Translations under genes and position numbers: made by a program | The notes under the pieces: generated by a model | What the model was told of the DNA's origin: nothing | Database searches by the model: none | What the model saw: only the letters and a program-made list of their open reading frames with translations | In this document: positions 48,583 to 57,999 of the stretch, one piece after another | Position numbering within the stretch: the first letter of the stretch is position 1 | How the letters are laid out: every line of letters begins with the position of its first letter | NCBI RefSeq assembly: GCF_000711985.1 | Contig: NZ_KL544005.1 | Location: forward strand, 41,741 to 105,740 | Length of the DNA stretch: 64,000 bases | Origin: Rheinheimera texasensis DSM 17496 | GTDB lineage: Bacteria > Pseudomonadota > Gammaproteobacteria > Enterobacterales > Alteromonadaceae | Reading direction: 5' to 3'

Positions 48583-49206
48583 ATGGCCGCGAAGCTTAAA
48601 GGCACTTTGGTGCAATGGGATGATGCCAAGGGTTTTGGTTTTATTGAGCCGAGGTTGCCGGGGCCGCGGGTTTTTGTGCATATCGGTGATTTTGCCCGTA
48701 AGACTCCCAGACCGGAAGCTGGCTTGCAGTTGGTCTATCAGCTGGCGAATTCTGCGGATGGCAAACAAAGGGCTGTCGCGGTGGTGCAAAGCCGGCTCGA
48801 TGGCAAGCCGCTGACAGCTCAAGAAAAGCCAAATTCCGGACCATCCAAACTTGCGCCACTGTTTACGATTGCATTCTGTCTGATGTTGGGCGCAGCCACC
48901 GGCCTCGAGCTGGTGCCACAGCTTGTCGGCAGCATCTGCCTGCTGATGTCGATATTGACCTTTGGCTTATATGCCTGGGACAAAAAAGCTGCGCGTGCCG
49001 GCCATTGGCGCACCGCGGAATCCACTTTATTGCTGGCCGGTTTACTCGGCGGCTGGCCTGGCGCTGTCGCGGCGCAGCACTGGCTGCGGCATAAAACCGT
49101 CAAAACCAGTTTTCGCGCCCGCTTTTGGGCCACTGTCGGCCTGCATTGCTGTTTATTGCTGCTGGCGTACGACCAACATTTTTTTGGCCTGCCCTATCAC
49201 TTCTAA
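48583..49206 (+). CDS. Cold-shock domain / DUF1294 membrane protein
   Basis: A 207-residue fusion. Residues 1-70 form a cold-shock OB fold (GTLVQWDDAKGFGFIEP, RVFVHIGDFA; the RNP1-like KGFGFI is intact). A linker and three or four hydrophobic segments follow, with the DUF1294 pattern (YAWDKKAARAGHWRTAESTLLLAGLLGGWPGA). The architecture suggests a membrane-tethered nucleic-acid binder, with function unknown. It is the first gene after the tmRNA; the 48365-48582 gap holds only the terminator and the TAGACC repeats. Confidence 0.85.
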   Translation: MAAKLKGTLVQWDDAKGFGFIEPRLPGPRVFVHIGDFARKTPRPEAGLQLVYQLANSADGKQRAVAVVQSRLDGKPLTAQEKPNSGPSKLAPLFTIAFCLMLGAATGLELVPQLVGSICLLMSILTFGLYAWDKKAARAGHWRTAESTLLLAGLLGGWPGAVAAQHWLRHKTVKTSFRARFWATVGLHCCLLLLAYDQHFFGLPYHF

Positions 49207-49274
49207 CCCTGTGATTGACAGTAAAAGCGCAGCGCCCTACTGTAGCTAAATCATTTATTTTTCAGGAAAAACCC

Positions 49275-49505
49275 ATGGAAACGGCCTTCATCAACGCCAG
49301 TCTTATCAACCTCGCGCTGAACTTAAGTTATACCGTGATTTCACTCTTTGTCGCAGTGGCGGCGTTAATGGTGATTGATAAAGTGCTGCTGAAAAAACTC
49401 GACATTCAGCAGGAACTGGCCAACAACAATCTGGCGGTTGCGATATTTTGCTCAGCGCTGATGATTTTTGTCGCGCTGATCATCTGTTTTGGTTTGCAAC
49501 ACTAA
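49275..49505 (+). CDS. DUF350 small membrane protein
   Basis: A 76-residue protein with two hydrophobic helices (about 14-36 and 55-73) separated by a charged loop (DKVLLKKLDIQQELANNN), as in DUF350/YjfL-like proteins. I start at ATG 49275, with AGGA 8 nt upstream; the frame opens 20 codons earlier. The next gene begins 1 nt after its stop, so the two are coupled. Confidence 0.75.
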   Translation: METAFINASLINLALNLSYTVISLFVAVAALMVIDKVLLKKLDIQQELANNNLAVAIFCSALMIFVALIICFGLQH

Positions 49506-49506
49506 G

Positions 49507-50319
49507 ATGCGCTGGCTCTGGCTGCCGTTGCTGCTGGCTATTGGCTGTATTTTTTGGCTGGACCGTCCATCGACGTCAATGTCAGAAAGCCAGCAACTGA
49601 TGTTGCTGCTACAACAAAGCGCGGATCGCATACCCGCAGATTTGTTGCGACACAACAGAGCCGGTGTGCTGACTATGAGTACCACCGGTGACACCATCAG
49701 CGAAATGGACATCGCTGCCGCGTTACTGAACAGCAAAGACGACCAGGCGCGGCCATTTATGTGGCAAGACGCCAATGGTCGACCAGCGATTATCAGTGCA
49801 CAAGGCATTGACGCTGAACATCATTTTGCCAACAGTTATCTGGTTGGCGCCCATCCGTTTCGGATTGATAACCCGGCATTACCGCTGTATTTCCTGTCGA
49901 AGCGCAAAGTCTATCAATATGACCAGCAGCAATACCGGCGCGGTGATGTCTGGCAGAACGCTGCCCAGGCCTGGGTGCATTTACGCGGCGACTGTGAAGA
50001 CCACGCGATGATTCTGGCGGACTGGCTGCTGGCCGAAGGTTTTGATGCGCGGGTAGTGCTTGGCAGCTACCGCGGTGAAGGCCACGCTTGGGTGGTGGCT
50101 TTTATACAGGGACAGGTCTATCTGCTGGAAGCCACAGACAAACAAGCCGGCAAGAGCTGGCAACACTTGCCACTTGCAGCTCTGGCAAAGGATTACCACG
50201 CCGAATTTATGTTTAACCGCGACCAGTTCTGGGTGCGCAAAGCGCAGGCACCGCTGTTGGACTATCAAAGTGAACATTGGCTGGAAACGGCGCGCTTTCA
50301 TACACCAGATCCGGAGTAA
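49507..50319 (+). CDS. Transglutaminase-like cysteine protein, membrane anchored
   Basis: A 270-residue protein with an N-terminal membrane anchor or signal (MRWLWLPLLLAIGCIFWL). Its catalytic pattern is transglutaminase/BTLCP-like: Cys in LRGDCEDHAMILADWLL (about 164), His in YRGEGHAWVV (about 191) and Asp in LLEATDKQ. It probably acts in the periplasm as a protease or amidase. The start follows the DUF350 stop by 1 nt and has no strong ribosome binding site of its own, which fits coupling. The substrate is unknown. Confidence 0.75.
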   Translation: MRWLWLPLLLAIGCIFWLDRPSTSMSESQQLMLLLQQSADRIPADLLRHNRAGVLTMSTTGDTISEMDIAAALLNSKDDQARPFMWQDANGRPAIISAQGIDAEHHFANSYLVGAHPFRIDNPALPLYFLSKRKVYQYDQQQYRRGDVWQNAAQAWVHLRGDCEDHAMILADWLLAEGFDARVVLGSYRGEGHAWVVAFIQGQVYLLEATDKQAGKSWQHLPLAALAKDYHAEFMFNRDQFWVRKAQAPLLDYQSEHWLETARFHTPDPE

Positions 50320-50423
50320 CAGCTTTTTTCTGTCTGGATCTGCAGGATACGGTTAATATCAGATTCATCCTGGCCCGTTATGGTGAAGTTATCCCTGCTG
50401 AAACTGCACCAATGGAGCCTGCT

Positions 50424-50645
50424 ATGGAAAAGCCAATTTTACGCACAGCCTTGATCCTGACCGGTATTCTGACCTTCTCAATTTCAGCGTTATCCTCAGC
50501 ACCTGCCCGTTGTTTATCTCTCTCCCACGCCAATGACAAAGCCATGTGTCTGGCCAAAGCTCAGCTCGATGTCAGCCGCTGCGACCAAATCAGCGATGGT
50601 GCTTTGCAGCAGCAATGCCAGCAAGCAGTGCACGCAACGAACTAA
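50424..50645 (+). CDS. Small secreted four-cysteine protein
   Basis: A 73-residue protein with signal peptide (MEKPILRTALILTGILTFSISALSSAPA). The mature part of about 45 residues has four Cys (CLSL, AMCLA, SRCDQ, QQCQQ), which could form two disulfides. I start at ATG 50424 because GGAG lies 6 nt upstream; the open frame extends back into the transglutaminase-like gene. It is not recognised as a known family. The following 139 bp hold nothing clear. Confidence 0.65.
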   Translation: MEKPILRTALILTGILTFSISALSSAPARCLSLSHANDKAMCLAKAQLDVSRCDQISDGALQQQCQQAVHATN

Positions 50646-50784
50646 TTTGCCCCGCTGGCAGTCTGTGTTGTCCTTTTGGCTGCCGGCATTTTCATCGCTG
50701 AGTTGCATTCAGACTTTATTCCACCTTGCCGCGCTGTGTATTTTCTGGCTAATGTAAGCTTGTGTTCTTTCATCACAGCAGCAG

Positions 50785-52164
50785 ATGCATCAATCCTCCC
50801 CCACATCAGCACCAACAAACGCAGCGCCAACAAATACGGTGCAGTTGCCGCGCCAGCTTGGCTTCTGGAGCTTATGGCTCTTAGTGATTAATGGCCTGAT
50901 TGGTGCCGGCATTTTTGGTTTGCCCGCGGGCGCAGCAAGGCTGGCCGGTGATTTTAGCTTATGGCTATATCCGCTTTGCGCTTTGCTCATCCTGCCGGTG
51001 TTATTGTGTTTTGCCGAACTCGCCAGCCGGTTTGCCGGTAGCGGCGGGCCGGCACGATATGCCGGCGCAGCCTTTGGCCCGGTGTTCGGCTTTCAGGCCG
51101 GCTGGTTGTATTATCTGGCCCGGCTGGTGTCGGTTGCCGCGAACAGTGTGTTGCTGGTCGATTCTGTCAGTTATTTTTTGCCGTCGCTGCAAAGTGGCAG
51201 CCCGCGCCTGCTGCTATTGCTCAGCATCATTGGCAGCCTGACGCTGCTAAATGTCTGGGGCGTGCGCCAGACGATGCGCTGGCTGGGCACGCTGACCATG
51301 GCGAAAATCGGCGTATTGGCCGGTTTTGCAGTCAGTGGCTGCGCTTTGTTGCTGCTGCCGGCGACGTCTTTGCATCACATCGAATGGCAACCATTCTGGA
51401 GTTACCCCGCCGTCAGCGATGGCTCTGCGGCATTGCTGTTATTGGTCTATGCCTTTGTCGGTTTTGAATCTGCGCTGATCCCGGCTGGCGAAGCGAAAAA
51501 CCCGCAGCGCGATTTACCTCGTGCCTTGTTGCTGGGGCTAGCTGTCGTTACGCTGTTATATATGGCAGTGCAGGCCGCCTGTCTGTTACTGCTGCCAAAC
51601 CTGGCGGACAGCAAAACGCCGCTTCTGGAAGCTGCAGCTCAAGCCACAGTTTTTTGGGGTTATGTGCAATGGCAGCCTGTTGCTACTGCGTTGGTGATGT
51701 TTGGCATTATCGCCTCGGTCAGTGCGAATTTGTTAGGAGCGATGTTCTCAACGCCACGTCTCAGCCACAGCCTTGCGACACAAGGCCAGCTGCCGGCCTG
51801 GTTTGCTAAGGTGCATCCGCGGTTTCTGACACCTGCCAACGCTATCTGGTTTTTTGGCGCGCTGACGTTGTTGCTGGCCAGTGCCGGCAGTTTTTTCTAT
51901 CTGGCGGCAGCGACAGTATTAATCCGTGCTTTGTTATATGGTTTGTGTTGTCTGGCCCTGCCCGTGCTGCGCCGCCACGAGCCGTCCGAGCTACGGCTGC
52001 CGCTCTCGGCGTTATGGCCCTGGCTCGGTCTGACAGTTTGTCTGTGGCTGGCGTCGCAAGTCAGCGCCGCATCGGTCTGGTTAACCTTGGCTTTGCTGGC
52101 GCTCGGGCTGTTGCTATACCACGCGGCGGGCTGGCAGCAACAAAATCAGCGCGCAAGGCTTTAG
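50785..52164 (+). CDS. APC-family amino acid permease
   Basis: A 459-residue inner-membrane transporter with about 12 hydrophobic segments. The first carries the APC signature NGLIGAGIFGLPAG (about 35-48), and the conserved FVGFESALIPAGEAKNPQRDLPRALL (about 219-244) follows TM6. It likely imports or exchanges amino acids or polyamines, but the substrate is not readable. The ribosome binding site is weak. A hairpin at 52170-52194 follows. Confidence 0.82.
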   Translation: MHQSSPTSAPTNAAPTNTVQLPRQLGFWSLWLLVINGLIGAGIFGLPAGAARLAGDFSLWLYPLCALLILPVLLCFAELASRFAGSGGPARYAGAAFGPVFGFQAGWLYYLARLVSVAANSVLLVDSVSYFLPSLQSGSPRLLLLLSIIGSLTLLNVWGVRQTMRWLGTLTMAKIGVLAGFAVSGCALLLLPATSLHHIEWQPFWSYPAVSDGSAALLLLVYAFVGFESALIPAGEAKNPQRDLPRALLLGLAVVTLLYMAVQAACLLLLPNLADSKTPLLEAAAQATVFWGYVQWQPVATALVMFGIIASVSANLLGAMFSTPRLSHSLATQGQLPAWFAKVHPRFLTPANAIWFFGALTLLLASAGSFFYLAAATVLIRALLYGLCCLALPVLRRHEPSELRLPLSALWPWLGLTVCLWLASQVSAASVWLTLALLALGLLLYHAAGWQQQNQRARL

Positions 52165-52169
52165 ATTTG

Positions 52170-52194
52170 AAGAATGGGCCCCAGATCCATTCTT
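52170..52194 (+). terminator. Possible permease terminator
   Basis: AAGAATGG (52170-52177) pairs with CCATTCTT (52187-52194) around a 9-nt GC-rich loop. Only a short T-stretch follows. Confidence 0.3.
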
Positions 52195-52224
52195 AGTTCC
52201 CACGCAAGTACCTGAGGATTTATC

Positions 52225-52719
52225 ATGGCGAAAAAACAACCGAAATCCGCCCAGCTGGATATTGGCATTTCACTGGAACACCGCGAAAAAATCGTCAAAG
52301 GCTTGTCTGCCTTGTTGGCCGACAGTTACACCTTGTACCTGATGACGCATAACTTCCATTGGAACGTCACAGGCCCGCAGTTCAACAGCCTGCATAATAT
52401 GTTTATGGCGCAGTACACCGAACAATGGAATGCGCTGGATATCATCGCCGAACGTATCCGCGCTTTGGGTTTTCCGGCACCCGGCACTTACAAAGAGTTC
52501 GTCAAACTGACGTCCATTAAAGAAGTCGAAGGCGTCCCTTCTGCCAATGAGATGGTGCAGCATCTGGTCAACGCGCAGGAAACCACAGCCCGCACCGCGC
52601 GTAGCCTGTTTGATCTCGTTGGCGAAGCCAATGATCAGCCAACCGCCGACGTGCTGACGCAGCGGCTGAACGTGCATGAAAAAACTGCCTGGATGCTCAG
52701 AAGCTTGCTGGCTGAATAA
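52225..52719 (+). CDS. dps: Dps-family DNA protection / ferritin-like protein
   Basis: A 164-residue Dps-type miniferritin that would oxidise and store iron and protect DNA. The ferroxidase residues fit HNFHWNVTGPQFNSLHNMFMAQYTEQWNALDIIAERI (about 42-78). The N-terminal tail MAKKQPKSAQ is basic, as in DNA-binding members. TGAGGA lies upstream of the ATG. It is monocistronic, with a hairpin downstream. Confidence 0.93.
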   Translation: MAKKQPKSAQLDIGISLEHREKIVKGLSALLADSYTLYLMTHNFHWNVTGPQFNSLHNMFMAQYTEQWNALDIIAERIRALGFPAPGTYKEFVKLTSIKEVEGVPSANEMVQHLVNAQETTARTARSLFDLVGEANDQPTADVLTQRLNVHEKTAWMLRSLLAE

Positions 52720-52734
52720 ACGAAATCCGGTAGA

Positions 52735-52764
52735 AGACGCTGCTGCCGTGTGAAGGCAGCGTCT
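52735..52764 (+). terminator. Hairpin after dps
   Basis: AGACGCTGC (52735-52743) pairs with GCAGCGTCT (52756-52764). There is no clear T-run, so it is a weak terminator or a stabilising stem. Confidence 0.45.
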
Positions 52765-52895
52765 CTTGCCGACATTTTCAGCGAACTGTCGCCCTGTGGT
52801 TGTGTGGTGGTTGACAGTGCACGGCGCAGCACAGAAGATAACCGCCTGTTTTCATCTGCGTCTGCCTTTCATACGCGTTCTGCCTGAGGTTGTCT

Positions 52896-53369
52896 GTGTC
52901 AGCGTCTCCCCAACAAACATTTTTACAAGGTCTTGGTCTTGGTATCGGCGCTGCTGCGCTGCTGTTTTATTTCTGGCACACCGAGGCAGTTTATCAGCTG
53001 CAGCAACAATGGCTGGCGGAGCAAAAAGCCCAGCTCAGCGCCGTACAGCAAAAACCTTCTGCCGCGCAAAATATTGAAACTATTGATTTACTGATGAAAA
53101 GCTATGCTGTGACTGCCGGCACTGAAGATGCTGATATGCGCGAGGCGCTGATCCAAAGCCGTCACCTGGAACTGTTGCAACAATTGCAACAAAGCACACA
53201 AGTCGATATCAGTGATTTAGTCGACCCGGCCAGGCCTTTTAATGCTGCCCAGTTATACGCGGCGCTTTTACGAATTAAACAGCAGCAGGAAAAACAGCAG
53301 GCACGTAAACAGCTGGATGCGCGGTTAAGCGAACAGAAGGCACAACCCGCCGCTAATCCGGACCAATAA
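52896..53369 (+). CDS. Hypothetical membrane-anchored coiled-coil protein
   Basis: A 157-residue protein with one N-terminal membrane helix (FLQGLGLGIGAAALLFYFW, about 9-27). A Gln/Lys-rich, probably coiled-coil periplasmic or cytoplasmic part follows (YQLQQQWLAEQKAQLSAVQQ; LLRIKQQQEKQQARKQLDARL). I start at GTG 52896, with GAGG 6 nt upstream; a TTG two codons earlier is also in frame. No family is recognised. It stands alone between dps and the PAS kinase gene. Confidence 0.6.
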   Translation: MSASPQQTFLQGLGLGIGAAALLFYFWHTEAVYQLQQQWLAEQKAQLSAVQQKPSAAQNIETIDLLMKSYAVTAGTEDADMREALIQSRHLELLQQLQQSTQVDISDLVDPARPFNAAQLYAALLRIKQQQEKQQARKQLDARLSEQKAQPAANPDQ

Positions 53370-53465
53370 ACGCAAAAAAGGCTAGCAAAAAAGGCCATAG
53401 AAAAAGATCGCAGTGCCGGATTTTCTGCGTACACTAGGAACAGCATTTCCTGATTTGCGACAGAT

Positions 53466-56234
53466 ATGAAGGCACCAACCCCGCACAACGAAACTGCGCG
53501 CCTGCAGGCTCTGCAACAACTGAGAATTTTAGATACACCGGCCGAAGCGGCCTTCGATGCGCTGACCGAGATTGCCGCCCATGTCAGTGGTGCCAGCTTT
53601 GCGGCATTGACGCTGATAGACCGCAAGCGGCAATGGTTCAAAAGTACCTTTAATTTCTGCGAGCAGGAAAACAGTCGCGATGATTCATTCTGCTCCCACG
53701 CAATCTTAACCCCGCAACAGCTGACCTATATTCCCGACGCCCGCGCCGACCAGCGCACCGCAGACAATCCGTTGGTAACCTGTGACAACGGCATCCGTTT
53801 TTACGCCGGCGCACCGCTTGTGCTGCACAATGAACTGGCACTTGGCACTTTATGTGTATTTGATACTCAGCCGCTGCAATTAAACGAAGTACAGCAAAAA
53901 ACCTTGCGGCAGCTGGCTGACCAGGCGGTGTTGCTGATGAACAGCCGCCTGCTGCAGCAACAAAGTGCTGAGCAGAATTTGCACCTGCAACAGGAAAAAG
54001 ACCGGATAGGCGCCATTATCGACGGCACCAATATGGGCACCTGGGAATGGAATGTGCAAACCGGCACGACCGTCTACAACACCTATTGGTACAGCATGCT
54101 GGGCATGACACCGGTCGAACATTCCGATATCAGTATCTGGCAAAGCCGGGTACATCCGGAAGATGTAGCCGTAACCGGCGAAATTCTTGAACAACATTTT
54201 GCCGGCACCCGGGCATTTTTTGATGCGCGCTTTCGCATGCGCCACCAGCAAGGACACTGGGTTTGGATCCATGCGGTCGGCCGCGTGATGGCCTGGACCG
54301 ATGAGCACAAACCATTGCTGATGTTTGGTACCCACCGTGACATCACGCAGGAGCGCGCCCAGCAACAGGAAATGCAACGCACCCGTTCCCATCTGCAGGC
54401 CATTATCGACTCTTCCACTGAAGCTGCTCTCATTTCAACCGATGTGCAGGGTGTGATCCAGTTGTTTAATCCCGGAGCCGAACGTTTACTCGGCTACAGA
54501 GCGGAGGAACTCGTTGGTACCGCCACGCCGGCCCTGTTACATGACCCTGAAGAAATTCGCGCCCGGGCCGCGCAGCTCAGTGACGAGTACCAACAGCCCA
54601 TCGATGGTTTTGATGTGTTTGTTTACAAAGCCCGCCATGGAGCCAGCGAGACGCGGCAATGGACTTATATCGGGAAACAGGGTGAACGCAAACAAGTCCG
54701 GCTCAGTGTGTCGGCGATCCGCACCGAACAAGGCGAGATCCGCGGTTATCTCGGCGTCGCTATCGATATTACGCAATTAGAACAGCTGCACCATGCGCTG
54801 TTACTCAGCGAGCAGCGCCACCGCTCCATGCTGGAAAACCTGCCAGGTGTGGTCTATCGCTGTATCAACGATGCGCAGTGGACAATGTTGTTTATCAGCG
54901 ACGAAGTGGAAAAGTTGACCGGTTATCCTGCTCGCAGTTTTATCCGCAATCAGAAAATTAACTTTGCTGAACTGCAACTGGCCGAAGACTTGCCGCAAGT
55001 GCGTGAAGTGGTCGACCGTGAGCTGAATAATCACGCCAGATTCAGTGTGGAATATCGCATTCGCCGCGCCAATGGCTCGGTGCGCTGGGTGCAGGAACTG
55101 GGCCGTGGGATCTACGACGCCACCGGTGAACTGTTATATATCGATGGTTTTATCTGGGATGTCACGGCGCAAAAAGAAGTCCAGCTCGCGCTACGGGCCG
55201 GTGAGCAGAAGTTATCATCGTTGTACCAGCTGGCACCGCTGGCCATTTTATTAAGTCAGTTCGACAGCGGCGACATTCTGAGTGTCAATCCGCAATGGTG
55301 TGAACTATCCGGCCTGCATGGTGAACCTGCCCTGCCGTTGCCGGCATTGTTATCGTTCAGCAGCGAGCAGCTTGAGCAACGCCAACAAGCACTGGCAGAA
55401 CATGCCAGTTTTGGCCCGGTTGAGCTGGAATTACAGCATGCCGATGGCCAGCAAATTCCGGTTGTGCTCAGTGAAGTGTTGATCCAAAACGCCAGTGGCA
55501 CCGCCCAGGTCTGGTCCATTATTCAGGACATCACTGAACGGCGCCGGGTTGAACAGATGAAAAACCAGTTTGTGTCGATGGTCAGCCACGAACTGCGCAC
55601 ACCGCTGACGGCGATTTCCGGTGCCTTAGGCTTACTGAGCGGTGGCGCCTTGGGCGCATTGCCCGAACCGATGCAACCGATGTTACAGATCGCCGGCGAC
55701 AACAGCGAAAAGCTGACACAGCTCATCAATGATTTATTGGATATCGACAAACTGGTTGCCGGCAAAATGCAGTTTGAACTGCAGGACTACGCAGTGCGTG
55801 AGCTGCTGGAGCAATGTGTTCGCCACAATCAGCCGTATGCTGATAAATTTGGCGCGCGGATAGAACTGACAGCAGGGCCGGATGCGGTGTTGGCGCTGGA
55901 CCCGATGCGTTTTCACCAAATCATGGCGAACTTATTGTCGAACGCGGCCAAATTCTCACCGAGCGGCTCTGTCGTGTCTGTGCGTACCGCGATACAAAAC
56001 AACCTTTTCCGCATCAGTGTCGTCGATCAAGGCCCAGGTATTCCGGATAACTTCCGTGACCGTATCTTCGAGAAATTCTCACAGGCGGATGCGGTGGATG
56101 CACGCCAGCGTGGCGGCACTGGCCTCGGCTTGGCGATAGTGAAAGAATTGACCAACCGGATGGGCGGTCAGATTGGCTTTGACAGTGAAACCGGTAAAGG
56201 CAGTTGTTTTTATTTAGATTTTTTAATGGAGTAG
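53466..56234 (+). CDS. GAF / multi-PAS sensor histidine kinase
   Basis: A 922-residue cytoplasmic kinase with no membrane segment. It has a GAF domain (about 16-165; SFCSHAILTP, GIRFYAGAPL), four PAS/PAC units (about 172-300 with GTWEWNVQTG and a HWVWIHAVGR PAC; 305-445; 450-575; 576-690), HisKA (SMVSHELRTPLTAISG, His near 707) and HATPase (DQGPGIPDNFRDRIFEKFSQ, GTGLGLAIVKELTN). It carries no receiver. The convergent neighbour 25 bp away is an HPt-REC-REC-GGDEF protein and is a natural phosphate acceptor. Signals are probably internal (redox, ligands), but no cofactor residue is evident. Confidence 0.92.
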   Translation: MKAPTPHNETARLQALQQLRILDTPAEAAFDALTEIAAHVSGASFAALTLIDRKRQWFKSTFNFCEQENSRDDSFCSHAILTPQQLTYIPDARADQRTADNPLVTCDNGIRFYAGAPLVLHNELALGTLCVFDTQPLQLNEVQQKTLRQLADQAVLLMNSRLLQQQSAEQNLHLQQEKDRIGAIIDGTNMGTWEWNVQTGTTVYNTYWYSMLGMTPVEHSDISIWQSRVHPEDVAVTGEILEQHFAGTRAFFDARFRMRHQQGHWVWIHAVGRVMAWTDEHKPLLMFGTHRDITQERAQQQEMQRTRSHLQAIIDSSTEAALISTDVQGVIQLFNPGAERLLGYRAEELVGTATPALLHDPEEIRARAAQLSDEYQQPIDGFDVFVYKARHGASETRQWTYIGKQGERKQVRLSVSAIRTEQGEIRGYLGVAIDITQLEQLHHALLLSEQRHRSMLENLPGVVYRCINDAQWTMLFISDEVEKLTGYPARSFIRNQKINFAELQLAEDLPQVREVVDRELNNHARFSVEYRIRRANGSVRWVQELGRGIYDATGELLYIDGFIWDVTAQKEVQLALRAGEQKLSSLYQLAPLAILLSQFDSGDILSVNPQWCELSGLHGEPALPLPALLSFSSEQLEQRQQALAEHASFGPVELELQHADGQQIPVVLSEVLIQNASGTAQVWSIIQDITERRRVEQMKNQFVSMVSHELRTPLTAISGALGLLSGGALGALPEPMQPMLQIAGDNSEKLTQLINDLLDIDKLVAGKMQFELQDYAVRELLEQCVRHNQPYADKFGARIELTAGPDAVLALDPMRFHQIMANLLSNAAKFSPSGSVVSVRTAIQNNLFRISVVDQGPGIPDNFRDRIFEKFSQADAVDARQRGGTGLGLAIVKELTNRMGGQIGFDSETGKGSCFYLDFLME

Positions 56235-56259
56235 CGACCGCCGCCTGCGAAAACGGCGT

Positions 56260-57930
56260 TCAGGAGTGAGACGGGATATCTTCCCGCGGCGCCTGATACA
56301 AAATCACCTGATTACGGCCAGCACCTTTGGCCTTATATAACGCCTGATCAGCGTGGTCCACCACGACATCAACCTGCTGGCTATCGCTGCCGCTGGTGAT
56401 ACCGGCACTGAAGCTGCAGTGAAAGGTCTGGCCGTTACTGACAAAAGGAATACGGGCGAAAGCTTCACGCAATTGATTCACCACCTGACAGGCTTTATCG
56501 AGCTGACATTCCGGCAGCACTAATAAAAATTCTTCGCCGCCGTAGCGCCCAATCAGGTCGGTTTTGCGCAATTGCTGGCGTAATAAATTCGCCAGGCTGC
56601 TGATCACCTGGTCGCCGGTTAAATGGCCATATAAATCATTTACTTTTTTGAAGTGATCGATATCCAGCATCGCCACACTGACATTTTGTTGCAAGCGTGC
56701 TGCCCGCTCCAGTTCAGCGCCGAGCCGCTCTTTGATATGCGCATGCTGCAACAGGCCGGTCAGACTGTCTTTGGTCATCACTTCAGCCAGCTGGCGGGCG
56801 CGCTGGGCGCGGGCAAAAATCGCCACTACTAAAGCGTTATCACTGATTGGTTTTGTCAGAAAATCATCACCGGCTTTGATCAGCGACGCCATTTGCCGTT
56901 CGCTGTCGGTTTCTGAAGATAGATAAATGATAGGTACACCCAGCCATTCATCCTGCAGCCGGATGGTCTGCGCCAGCTCGGGGCCAGAACATTCCGGCAT
57001 ATTGACGTCGAGCAAAATCACATCCGGATGAAACCGGCGCAGGCCCTGAAACACTTCTGCCGGATTGGTCAGGATCTCGGCGCGCAGGCCGGCATTTTGT
57101 AACACCAGCGCATAATGCTGCGCCAGTAACATATCGTCATCAACAATCAACACGCGAAAGGCGTCGCGCTCACGCACCGACAACAGGCGCTGTAAACGGG
57201 CTTCCAGTATGGCCGGGTTCAGAGGTTTAACAAAATAACCCAGTACGCCGGCCCGCACCGCTTGCAGATAATGCTCAAACTCTTCATCCGACGACAGCAC
57301 AAAAATAGGAATTGGCTGGGCCTGTGGACATTGCAGCTTGCCCAATGCAAGAAGCCCTTGCGCCCTGTCGTCCAGCGCGTCGAGATCAACAATAATGACA
57401 TCCGGGGCATCCAGCGTGGCTGAACTCAGTAACTGGCTGAAATCACTGAAACGTTCCACCTGATGACCAAAAGTTTTCAGGGTTTGCCCAATTGGCATTG
57501 AAATCAATGGGTCGTCACACAGCAACAAAATCCGCGCTTCGTGTTTGTCGGACTTTTTCAGTGTAGTTTTGCTGAGCTGCTGTTCGGTCGGCTGTCCGGC
57601 AGCGTGTTGCATCTCAACAAACTGCTGTTGCAACAGGGCATGTTCTTCGCGGCTGGGCAGTTGTTGTTGGCTGAGCAGGGTTTTGAGCTGCTGTTCGATA
57701 CCTTTGGCGATTATGCCAACATTGGCGAGTCCAAAGGTACCGGCGGAGCCGGCCAGGGTATGAAAACGTAAAATTAATACGGAGGCCTGTTCACGCCACT
57801 CCAGCGGCCCGGCCTGAACAAACTGCAGCAGCAGCCATTGCAATTGCGGCAGCTCCTGCTGCAGACGACGCAGATACTGCTGGTTCAGTTGCGCCAGTTG
57901 CTGTTCAAGATTCGCCGCAGTTCCGTCCAT
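56260..57930 (-). CDS. HPt-REC-REC-GGDEF response regulator
   Basis: A 556-residue signalling protein. An N-terminal HPt domain (His in RFHTLAGSAGTFG, near 57) precedes two receivers (Asp in VIIVDLDAL near 160 and in VILLDVNMPECSG near 280) and a GGDEF domain (DSLTGLLQHAHIKERL, YGGEEFLLVLPE). An RxxD inhibitory site (RKTD) stands five residues before GGEEF. It should make c-di-GMP under phosphorelay control. I prefer ATG 57930 over ATG 57936. It is convergent with the GAF/PAS kinase gene. Confidence 0.9.
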   Translation of the reverse strand: MDGTAANLEQQLAQLNQQYLRRLQQELPQLQWLLLQFVQAGPLEWREQASVLILRFHTLAGSAGTFGLANVGIIAKGIEQQLKTLLSQQQLPSREEHALLQQQFVEMQHAAGQPTEQQLSKTTLKKSDKHEARILLLCDDPLISMPIGQTLKTFGHQVERFSDFSQLLSSATLDAPDVIIVDLDALDDRAQGLLALGKLQCPQAQPIPIFVLSSDEEFEHYLQAVRAGVLGYFVKPLNPAILEARLQRLLSVRERDAFRVLIVDDDMLLAQHYALVLQNAGLRAEILTNPAEVFQGLRRFHPDVILLDVNMPECSGPELAQTIRLQDEWLGVPIIYLSSETDSERQMASLIKAGDDFLTKPISDNALVVAIFARAQRARQLAEVMTKDSLTGLLQHAHIKERLGAELERAARLQQNVSVAMLDIDHFKKVNDLYGHLTGDQVISSLANLLRQQLRKTDLIGRYGGEEFLLVLPECQLDKACQVVNQLREAFARIPFVSNGQTFHCSFSAGITSGSDSQQVDVVVDHADQALYKAKGAGRNQVILYQAPREDIPSHS

Positions 57931-57999
57931 GCACATCCCACATCAAAATCACATCTATTTGCCTACTATAGCAAGGGAGGTCAACTGACTCCAGCGCCG

